Assembly: GCA_035651635.1 (NCBI GenBank)
Contig: DASRFK010000264.1
Coordinates: 1 to 64,000, forward strand
DNA from: JANXQE01 sp035651635
GTDB taxonomy: Bacteria; Verrucomicrobiota; Verrucomicrobiia; Limisphaerales; UBA8199
Reading direction: 5' to 3'
Length of the DNA: 64,000 nucleotides
Position numbers and translations under genes: made by a program. Under the pieces are notes generated by a model. That model saw nothing but the letters and a program-made list of their open reading frames with translations, had not been told where the DNA came from and ran no database searches. Shown piece after piece: positions 35,809-41,927 of the stretch. Position 1 is the stretch's first letter. Every line of letters begins with the position of its first letter.

Positions 35809-36708
35809 TCATGGCCACGTTTCACGGTGAGGTTGATGATCATTGTTCCAGCGCGATGCGCTTCTCGGCAAATCAAACAAGACATTTGGATTAATTCCCT
35901 CAACATGCGAATCGCAAAAGACCGTGTTGTAGTTTTTACCATGACGCTCAGGGTTTCCCTGCGTGCCAAGCGGCGGACCTCCAGGTTCTCCTGGCGTTAG
36001 AAGATCAAAAGCGACCCACGAAGTGCCAGGGGGTCCTGGATAGGTAAACTTTTGCTCTCCATCGAATTGTGGGGTCATCAGCCTTGAGTCGGATATGGCG
36101 ACCATATCGGGAGGAGTTTGAACACTCGCCAAGGACGTTGGTGGAACACTCTTATCCGTGAAACCAAAAAAGCCCAGGCCGAGACATAACGTATCTGACT
36201 GACCCGATCCAAGGGCGTTGTACCCATAACTGGAGGCTGGGGCCTGAAACGTGAGCGAAGCGCCTTGATGGCCTACCGGCCCCTTATAACCGAGACATCG
36301 AAACACGGGGTAGTTTGTCCATGTTGAACCCCAGGTTGCGTCAACATCCGGATCCGATGGTCCGACAGGACCAGAGGATCCGCTTAACGCGCTTCGGCCG
36401 AGATAAGGCTGCAAACACAATTGCCAGCACGCCACCTCAAACTTACCTCCGCCTGGCGTAACGGTTTGCCAAAATGGGTATTTGGCGTCGTTGTCTAATA
36501 CATACATGTTTAGAGCTAGGCCCAGCTGATGAAGGTTGTTCTTGCAATAGGAGGATTGAGCCTGGGCTTTTGCTCGCGACAGCGCCGGGAGCAGCATCGC
36601 CGCCAGAATCGCGATGACCGCGATCACCACTAGCAACTCGATCAGCGTAAATGCCTCGCGTCTATTGGAACACGCATCAGGCCGACCTCTGGCGAGCTTG
36701 CTTAACAT
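35809..36708 (-). CDS. DUF1559-like pseudopilin (cassette 7)
   Basis: 299 residues starting MLSKLARGRPDACSNRREAFTLIELLVVIAVIAILAAMLLPALSRAKAQAQ. The leader MxSKLxxGRxxA is related to those of cassettes 12 and 13. The globular part has LNMYVLDNDAKYPFWQTVTPGGGKF, then SYGYNALGSGQ, and the tail HGKNYNTVFCDSHVEGI with the H-x9-D pattern and Ser in place of Gly. The start lies 79 bases after the core of attC site 6, longer than most cassette leaders, which leaves room for a promoter. Confidence 0.8.
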   Translation of the reverse strand: MLSKLARGRPDACSNRREAFTLIELLVVIAVIAILAAMLLPALSRAKAQAQSSYCKNNLHQLGLALNMYVLDNDAKYPFWQTVTPGGGKFEVACWQLCLQPYLGRSALSGSSGPVGPSDPDVDATWGSTWTNYPVFRCLGYKGPVGHQGASLTFQAPASSYGYNALGSGQSDTLCLGLGFFGFTDKSVPPTSLASVQTPPDMVAISDSRLMTPQFDGEQKFTYPGPPGTSWVAFDLLTPGEPGGPPLGTQGNPERHGKNYNTVFCDSHVEGINPNVLFDLPRSASRWNNDHQPHRETWP

Positions 36709-36786
36709 GGCGTGGCTATCAGAAAGTTCAGCTCCTTTGCTCGGTTTGTCAATGGACCTTCGCGAACGGCGCTAAGGGGTTGCGCG

Positions 36787-36880
36787 GCCGAACGCTCATC
36801 ATCACCGGCTCCGCGCCAATGACCATCCATATTCAATTGCATCGCTCTCGCTGAGTCCGCGTGCATGACGCTGGTTCGGC
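36787..36880 (-). repeat. attC: attC site 6, degenerate
   Basis: R'' GCCGAAC and R' GTTCGGC are intact and 94 bp apart, but the L boxes (CGCGGACTC on one side, CGCGGAGCCGG on the other) no longer pair well. Accepted because its spacing and its position between two genes fit the array. Confidence 0.6.
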
Positions 36881-36931
36881 ACCGTTCCCGAATGAACGTA
36901 AGCTGTTTCCCCCGTTGTGGGCCGTGCATGA

Positions 36932-37714
36932 TCACGGAAGGTTGTCATTGTTCCATCGGCTCTTGTGCGCGGCATTGGTACCAAAAAGTACGTTCGTCTT
37001 GATGCCTTCCGTGTGCCCGTCCGCAATCAGCATGTTGAACACTTGGCCATGGGGCATCTTTGCGATGGGCATCGTACTAAATTCATTGTAGTCGGCTATA
37101 CCAGCAGGGCCAGTGCCGTAGACAGAGACCCTGGAGTCCCCAATCGCGTAAAGGTCGGAGGGAGATTTGATGTCGCTGTCACGCACGGGACGAAAAGGGA
37201 AACCGACCCATACCGGCTGACCGAGCCCAGCCCGAATCCAGCCACTAGGACCTATACCACCATCAGCTCCCATTGAGTTGTATGCGTAGCTCCCAAGAGG
37301 GACGGCAACGGAGCTGTTGTTAGTCTGACCGTCAAAGACCGTCCATTTATAAGTTGGACATTTGAAAACCCCGTCACCCCATTTTGTATTCGGAAAATAC
37401 GCACCTACGGCATCAAACCAAAAGGCAATGCCCTTCGGGTTATTGGCAGGGATATAGTCCGAGTAAGGATATGCCCTGAGATCATCATCGACATACAATT
37501 GAAGAGCAATACCCAGTTGTCGTTCGTTACCCCTGCATTGGGTCGAAAACGCCTTTTCCTTCGCTCGTGACAAAGCTGGGAGCAGCATTGACGCCAGGAT
37601 GGCGACGATCGCCATAACCACCAGCAACTCGATCAATGTGAACGCAACCTTCCCTGCTCGCCCGCGCTTCTGCGAGTGGCTTTCGGCTCGACTGCATTCG
37701 AGCATCCTCTTCAT
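36932..37714 (-). CDS. DUF1559-like pseudopilin (cassette 6)
   Basis: 260 residues, the shortest and most divergent of the five pseudopilins here. Basic leader MKRMLECSRAESHSQKRGRAGK, then VAFTLIELLVVMAIVAILASMLLPALSRAKEKAF. The domain contains LQLYVDDDLRAYPYSDYIPANN, YAYNSMGADGGIGPSGW and DLYAIGDSRVSVYG. The tail HGQVFNMLIADGHTEGI keeps H-x9-DG, followed by RWNNDNLP at the C terminus. The leader is 60 bases from the attC site 5 core. Confidence 0.8.
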   Translation of the reverse strand: MKRMLECSRAESHSQKRGRAGKVAFTLIELLVVMAIVAILASMLLPALSRAKEKAFSTQCRGNERQLGIALQLYVDDDLRAYPYSDYIPANNPKGIAFWFDAVGAYFPNTKWGDGVFKCPTYKWTVFDGQTNNSSVAVPLGSYAYNSMGADGGIGPSGWIRAGLGQPVWVGFPFRPVRDSDIKSPSDLYAIGDSRVSVYGTGPAGIADYNEFSTMPIAKMPHGQVFNMLIADGHTEGIKTNVLFGTNAAHKSRWNNDNLP

Positions 37715-37774
37715 GGCTGTCGGATATTTTAACCCAGGTGCGCCGAGCTGTCGATGGTGACGATGTGCGCTTTT

Positions 37775-37867
37775 GCCGAACGCTGCACATCAGCCGCCCC
37801 GCGCCGATGGCATTCAGCATGAAACAACGACGTGATCGCGGGGTCAGGCTGCATGTGCTGGTTCTGT
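37775..37867 (-). repeat. attC: attC site 5
   Basis: Minus strand: R'' ACAGAAC, L'' CAGCCTGACCCCGCG, L' CGCGGGGCGGCTG, R' GTTCGGC, 93 bp. Confidence 0.87.
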
Positions 37868-37869
37868 GT

Positions 37870-38223
37870 TCATCGCTCGACAATTCGGCAAACGTCGGTT
37901 GGAAACGAAAGGCACCAAAGTCTCCCCAAGACGTGCGGAGCCTTCTCTTTCCACCATTCCGCGGCAGCTTGATCCTTCTTTGCTAGTGCATCAACAGCCT
38001 CGCGGCCTCTAACCCAATACCCTGTCCATTTTATTTTGTTCCTGTGCAAAAAAGGAAGCAACGCGAGGAACCAAGAGCGTGGGCCGGTTAGCACGCCGTA
38101 GCCGGTGGTTGCTCGCTCTTTTTGGAACTTGGGTGGAAGTGGGATCACGACACCAACCCAACTTTTCCTGATTTCCTCAGGAGCTTCCCCGGGCGGTGTC
38201 GCGATTATCTCGATGCACTTCAT
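37870..38223 (-). CDS. Unknown 117-aa protein (cassette 5)
   Basis: Begins MKCIEIIATPPGEAPEEIRKSWVGVVIPLPPKF, a beta strand followed by a P-P-G-E-A-P turn and a helix; later GYGVLTGPRSWFLALLPF and AAAEWWKEKAPHVLGRLWCLSFPTDVCRIVER. I have an impression of similar short proteins in other environmental genomes but cannot name a family. The stop lies three bases before attC site 5 and the ATG six bases from the core of attC site 4, an ideal cassette fit. Confidence 0.6.
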   Translation of the reverse strand: MKCIEIIATPPGEAPEEIRKSWVGVVIPLPPKFQKERATTGYGVLTGPRSWFLALLPFLHRNKIKWTGYWVRGREAVDALAKKDQAAAEWWKEKAPHVLGRLWCLSFPTDVCRIVER

Positions 38224-38228
38224 GGCCG

Positions 38229-38322
38229 CACAGAACGGTCGCCTTCACCGGCTCTGCGACCATTGATCTCGACATGAAATCCCAACGGAATCGCAGAGTC
38301 CGTGTGCAAGGCGTTGTTCGGC
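38229..38322 (-). repeat. attC: attC site 4
   Basis: Minus strand: R'' GCCGAAC, L'' CACGGACTCTGCGA, L' TCGCAGAGCCGGTG, R' GTTCTGT, 94 bp. Confidence 0.87.
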
Positions 38323-38323
38323 A

Positions 38324-38874
38324 TCATATCCCCTCCCCCACGACGGAACGAAACCAGAAACTATCCGACTTAATCGCAGGCGGATCAATTTCGTCCATTT
38401 TCTCTATGAAGTGGTCCGCCACCTCACTTGGAATCTGCCATCCAAGTAGGCATCTTTCCCCCCGTGTTGCTGAGTCTGCTGAATAACGTCACGGAATGCT
38501 AAGAGTGAACCGGCCAGGCACTCGACGTTGGAGTTCATAAAACAGCACTTCATCTCGTCATCGTGATTAAGATAAACGACTGCACCTCCGGACTCCTCAT
38601 CGATACAAATCGGGTCCCCAAAGCCGTTTGCCCCGATAACCCTGTAACGCTTGAACGTGTCGCCAGCTTTCCAAAGGTCGGCGGCCGATGGCATTCCAGC
38701 ATAGTGACGTCCCCCGAAATTGAGGTATGGCGCGGCCGATTCTGGCAACCCCGCTTCAACCAGGAAAGCACGATGAACCTCCGAGATGCGTAATGGGACG
38801 ACGACCTCTGAGGCGAAGGCAACCAATTTGTCGTCATCGCTTTCCCAGGCTTGCTTGAAATCCGCGGGGCTCAC
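38324..38874 (-). pseudogene. SUKH (SMI1/KNR4-like) immunity protein with a frameshift (cassette 4)
   Basis: From GTG 38874 the frame reads FKQAWESDDDKLVAFASEVVVPLRISEVHRAFLVEAGLPESAAPYLNF, WKAGDTFKRYRVIGANGFGDPICIDEESGGAVVYLNHDDEMKCCFMNSNVECLAGSLLAFRDVI. This is the SUKH pattern (GLP, YRVIG-x-x-x-x-GDPI-x-ID, LNHDDE, MNSS-like). It then stops early at 38404. The neighbouring frame continues as LGWQIPSEVADHFIEKMDEIDPPAIKSDSFWFRSV and ends at 38324, two bases from attC site 4. One extra G in the G6 run at 38458-38463 would restore 183 residues. SUKH proteins neutralise secreted nuclease toxins; no toxin is nearby, so this is an orphan immunity cassette. Mutation and assembly error cannot be told apart here. 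Confidence 0.75.
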
Positions 38875-38880
38875 GGCTTT

Positions 38881-38976
38881 GCCGAACGACCAAAATCACC
38901 GAGGAGCGGCATCAATCCGCGCCCGAATTCGAAGCCCGCGCCGATGCCGCTCATTCGGTGCATTGGCTCGTTAGCC
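38881..38976 (-). repeat. attC: attC site 3
   Basis: Minus strand: R'' GGCTAAC, L'' CACCGAATGAGCGGCATC, L' GATGCCGCTCCTCGGTG, R' GTTCGGC, 96 bp. Confidence 0.9.
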
Positions 38977-38992
38977 GGTGTGGTCGAATGTA

Positions 38993-39423
38993 TCACTCGC
39001 GAATCCTCTGCATGATATGGCGTCTAGTCGCGACAACATCAACGCCGAAGTGCCGCAGTGCTCGCGCTGCTCCTCCGTCAGTCTCATCAATCACTCCAAG
39101 GAGTAAGTGCTCCGGCTCAATCTCGTGTGCGAAAGCGAGTCTGAATACCGACATGAACGGCGAAGAGCTCCGTGCATCGACGGTCCGTAGCCATGCGGCG
39201 CTACCTCAGACCCAGAACCAGCCAGCGCAACGTAGGCACGAAGTTTAGGCAACGCCAATCCTGCGCGCTTCAGCGGACCCGATACGGCTGCGGAACGATA
39301 AGCAAGCGCACCCAGCAAGAGGTGCTCGCTGGCAACGTGAGGACAATGAAACCTCTTCGACTCGCGACTGGCCAAAAGCAGAACCCTCTGCGCTCTCTTC
39401 GATAGTTGTTTAGGCTCTGACAT
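38993..39423 (-). pseudogene. Stand-alone Clp N-domain protein with a frameshift (cassette 3)
   Basis: From ATG 39423: LSKRAQRVLLLASRESKRFHCPHVASEHLLLGALAYRSAAVSGPLKRAGLALPKLRAYV, the first repeat of a Clp N (R) domain with its EHLLLG signature. The frame then loses similarity near 39185. Another minus-strand frame supplies the second repeat: SVFRLAFAHEIEPEHLLLGVIDETDGGAARALRHFGVDVVATRRHIMQRI, ending at 38993, 17 bases from attC site 3. Joined, they give about 143 residues, the size of a complete N domain without any AAA module. Free-standing N-domain proteins of the ClpS/ClpC-adaptor kind can bind substrates or compete with Clp chaperones. One-base indel by mutation or sequencing error is the simplest explanation of the split. 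Confidence 0.72.
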
Positions 39424-39434
39424 ACATGAACGCC

Positions 39435-39530
39435 GGCTAACGATGACCTGAGCGATGGCGGCACACACGAAACGCTCGGAATTTCCAGCAAGCGCCGTCT
39501 GCCGCCATTCGCTCCAGAGAAGGGTTCGGC
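39435..39530 (-). repeat. attC: attC site 2
   Basis: Minus strand: R'' GCCGAAC, L'' GAGCGAATGGCGGCA, L' TGCCGCCATCGCTC, R' GTTAGCC, 96 bp, with a single extra base in L''. Confidence 0.92.
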
Positions 39531-39534
39531 TTTT

Positions 39535-39903
39535 TCATCGCGTGATTTTCAGCTCGATGCGCGCCGACTCTGGTGTTGGTCGCGGCGACGGCTGATACGC
39601 TTTTGATTTATATCCTTGCGCGCGAATAGCCAAAGGATAGTGATAAAATCCGAAGTAATCTACCGGCAAAACGGGTGCCCAATACGTTACGACCTGCCGA
39701 TCTATTGCGAAGGCGCCATTCGTGTCTGTCAAGACCGCGGTGCTGGACTTGTGGCGGTACAACACTTCGGCTCCCACGATTGGAGCACCGGTTCTTTTGT
39801 CCACGACCGTCCCATCGATGTGTTTGCCGACCTGCATCCGCACTGGAATGCATCCGGTGAGCGAGCAACAACTGATTGTCAGCAGCACTCGAAGATGTCT
39901 CAT
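39535..39903 (-). CDS. Lipoprotein with carboxypeptidase-regulatory-like fold (cassette 2)
   Basis: 122 residues from ATG 39903. The N terminus MRHLRVLLTISCCSLTGC is a lipoprotein signal with the lipobox LTGC, so the protein is attached to a membrane on the outside of the cytoplasm. The mature part has DGTVVDKRTGAPIVGAEVLYRHKSSTAVLTDTNGAFAIDRQ, the typical G-x-V-x-D-x-x-T-G-x-P-I-x-G-A-x-V and T-D-x-x-G-x-F motifs of the carboxypeptidase regulatory-like/transthyretin-like beta fold. Such domains stabilise or display other proteins; no enzyme is attached. The ATG is right beside the core of attC site 1. Confidence 0.75.
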   Translation of the reverse strand: MRHLRVLLTISCCSLTGCIPVRMQVGKHIDGTVVDKRTGAPIVGAEVLYRHKSSTAVLTDTNGAFAIDRQVVTYWAPVLPVDYFGFYHYPLAIRAQGYKSKAYQPSPRPTPESARIELKITR

Positions 39904-39987
39904 GCCGAACAATGGCGGTCAGGCGCTGCGCGACCGGCGCCGCCGAATTGCAAGCCTGACGCTACCGCGCAGTCGCCTGCACTAGCC
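39904..39987 (-). repeat. attC: attC site 1
   Basis: Minus strand: R'' GGCTAGT (degenerate), L'' CAGGCGACTGCGCG, L' CGCGCAGCGCCTG, R' GTTCGGC, 84 bp. L boxes pair with one extra base in L''. Confidence 0.82.
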
Positions 39988-40323
39988 TGGATGGGCAATA
40001 TGTTCATATGATTCTGCCCTCGTAGTTCGATGGATAATGTGAGAAGCCACCATGCTACCGCCTATCCAGAGCGCGAAGAAGGCGAGTTTGTAAAATCCGT
40101 TCACCTCCGCCACTTTTTCCCAAGTCCACCCTGGTTGAATTTGGTCGCCGGCTGACTGATGCGTCTCGGCGCTGGTCCAAAAGCCCAGGGACAGAGTAAA
40201 CGGCCCGGCGTCCGTGCAACGAAAAGCTCGCCCGTTAACCAGCGTCTCCCAGGTAAGCCATGTGATCAGCAGGGATGCCATGAGACACCCGACAACCCCA
40301 GCAATCGTGACAGCGATTTTCAT
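39982..40323 (-). CDS. Two-span membrane protein, paralogue of the cassette 8 protein (cassette 1)
   Basis: 113 residues from ATG 40323: transmembrane helix 1 IAVTIAGVVGCLMASLLITWL, then TWETLVNGRAFRCTDAGPFTLSLGF, an extracytoplasmic or periplasmic loop ending IQPGWTW, and helix 2 LAFFALWIGGSMVASHII. Shared residues with the cassette 8 protein (W-x-x-L-x-N-G, C-T-D-x-G, G-W, GGS) show common ancestry. Family unknown. The stop lies within attC site 1. It is the first cassette as read by the array's polarity, and a GCCCAAC core follows its start at 40336-40342. Confidence 0.6.
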   Translation of the reverse strand: MKIAVTIAGVVGCLMASLLITWLTWETLVNGRAFRCTDAGPFTLSLGFWTSAETHQSAGDQIQPGWTWEKVAEVNGFYKLAFFALWIGGSMVASHIIHRTTRAESYEHIAHPG

Positions 40324-40335
40324 GATGGTCGTGTC

Positions 40336-41009
40336 GCCCAACTGTGATTCAACGACTGGCGGTTTATGATCATTTCCTCAGCAGTGTCTGACGTAGGCGC
40401 AACGTAAGCCGCTGGCCCGGAATGATAAGCAGAGCGAAGCCATCAAGTCCAGCTCATTATTTGAGTGCCGGGTTATGTCAACCGATATTGAAGTAAGCTG
40501 TTCATTTCCAGACCACCCCTGCGCAAAAATCGCCATTCTGGTTAGCTGATCCAAGCCCAATATCCCACGTCTGTCACCACCGCTATCAGCCTCATGACCT
40601 GCTGAAGCAGGCAGACCGCCTGCACACGAAACCGCGCCCAAGAAGCAATTCTCAAAGCCGGGCTTGCCAGGGAACAGTCCGCGACCAAAACCCCCGGCGT
40701 CATTACTCCCGAAACCCCTCGCGACAGCCGGCGAGAAACTCCACCTCCGTTAAATCTTGGCCACCAGCCAATTCCAAAATATGCCGAACTTTCCGAACCT
40801 TTCCCAACCTCAAATAATTTTTCCCCTTCAAAAGATTTCCTTCCCTATCAGGTTCGCTGGATCGAGGACGACTCCCCTCTCAAAATCACGGCTCCCCCTA
40901 TCGCATTGCCAAGCCGAGTGAAAGGCGGCGGTACAGCCGGCAGGGATTGTCTGGGCTGCGGATACCGCGGCATGGGTATGGGAAATCGCAGCGCGTGGAG
41001 CACTCGCTG
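40336..41009. other. Non-coding region at the proximal end of the cassette array
   Basis: It starts with GCCCAAC (40336-40342; GTTGGGC on the minus strand), a core-like sequence where attI or a lost attC would be expected. No L-box palindrome accompanies it. The remaining 667 bases contain no integrase gene or other supported frame. A run of G+C-rich, purine-poor sequence (about 40700-40880) has no recognisable feature. Confidence 0.5.
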
Positions 41010-41453
41010 CTACTCGCGGTTTTTGGAATCGATGATGATCGTGACCGGGCCGTTGTTCGTAAGGGTTACCTGCATATCGGCGCCAAACTGTCCGGTCTGA
41101 ATAGGGCGTCCAAGATCTGAACTGAGCTGTGAAATGAGTTGTTCGTACAACGGAATTGCCACTTGCGGGCGCGCGGAACGGCTGAAGGATGGGCGGTTGC
41201 CCTTTTTGGTGCTGGCAAACAGAGTGAACTGGCTGACGAGCAGAATCTCGCCGTGAATGTCCTGGACGGATCGATTCATCAGGCCGTCGGCGTCGTCAAA
41301 AATACGCAAGCGCGATATCTTCCCGCTGAGCCATTGGATGTCTTCGGCAGAATCAGAATCTTCAATCGCCAGCAGGATGAGCAAACCTTTGGCAATGTAC
41401 CCGGTGATTTCAGCGTCGACGGTGACGGTGGCTTGTGAAACCCGTTGAATCAC
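41010..41453 (-). CDS. dtd: D-aminoacyl-tRNA deacylase
   Basis: 147 residues, the normal size for DTD. It hydrolyses D-amino acids and glycine mischarged on tRNA, protecting translation. The diagnostic motifs are present: SQFTL at 74-78 and the Gly-cisPro motif NGPVT at 134-138. The N terminus (V/M)IQRVSQATVTVD is typical. GTG 41453 is the only sensible start, as no in-frame ATG lies just upstream. It is the first ordinary chromosomal gene to the right of the cassette array and stands alone, divergent from the next small gene. Confidence 0.95.
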   Translation of the reverse strand: MIQRVSQATVTVDAEITGYIAKGLLILLAIEDSDSAEDIQWLSGKISRLRIFDDADGLMNRSVQDIHGEILLVSQFTLFASTKKGNRPSFSRSARPQVAIPLYEQLISQLSSDLGRPIQTGQFGADMQVTLTNNGPVTIIIDSKNRE

Positions 41454-41524
41454 CGCGACGCATAATTGGGCGAGTTAGGAGAGTGCCCCATTGGGCATCA
41501 GCGACAACGCGCTATCATGGCGGC

Positions 41525-41704
41525 ATGGATACAACCGAATTTACCAACCGGGTACAGGATTGGCAGAAACGCGCAGCCGAGACTGCGAAGAACGTTGGGC
41601 AAACCACAGATAATTACGTCCGCGAAAACACTTGGACCACTTTGGCCATCGCGGCGGTTCTGGGCTGCGTGGTGGGTTATTTTTTGACCGCGAATCGCGA
41701 TTAG
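41525..41704 (+). CDS. DUF883-like (ElaB/YqjD-type) membrane protein
   Basis: 59 residues from ATG 41525. An amphipathic N-terminal half (TTEFTNRVQDWQKRAAETAKNVGQTTDNYVREN) is followed by a single transmembrane helix (TLAIAAVLGCVVGYFL) and a two-residue polar tail. This order matches DUF883 proteins, some of which tether ribosomes to the inner membrane in stationary phase; the role is not proved here. It converges with the next gene, stop to stop, with one base between. Confidence 0.7.
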   Translation: MDTTEFTNRVQDWQKRAAETAKNVGQTTDNYVRENTWTTLAIAAVLGCVVGYFLTANRD

Positions 41705-41705
41705 A

Positions 41706-41873
41706 TCAGTGGGAGGTTTTGCCAGGCAGACAGCCGAGTTTGGCAAAGGCGATAGCGTAGGCGAGGAAACCGACGATTAAAAGCCAGGGATTGCCTTTAA
41801 AAGTTAGCAGCATTCCCAGTCCCAGCACTACGCTGATCAGCAAATAGGCAGCAATCGCCAAGAAAAATTTCAT
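41706..41873 (-). CDS. Small two-span membrane protein
   Basis: 55 residues from ATG 41873: MKFFLAIAAYLLISVVLGLGMLL, a short loop TFKGNP, then WLLIVGFLAYAIAFAKLGCLP and a polar tail. No family recognised. The frame extends upstream to 41924, but the added sequence is not hydrophobic and ATG 41873 gives a normal membrane start. Confidence 0.6.
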   Translation of the reverse strand: MKFFLAIAAYLLISVVLGLGMLLTFKGNPWLLIVGFLAYAIAFAKLGCLPGKTSH

Positions 41874-41927
41874 GGCGGAATAGTAGCCCGCTTTCCCAAT
41901 TCCGCAAGCCCGACGAATGCTCAACGC

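Noticed and set aside
31261..37714. A type II secretion operon
   Set aside because: Only pseudopilins occur. The genes are separated by attC-like sites, and no GspE/F/D or prepilin peptidase gene is present.
26550..39987. The palindromes as ordinary Rho-independent terminators
   Set aside because: They lack T tracts, have conserved GTT/AAC ends at fixed distances with an extra base in one arm, and appear at every gene junction.
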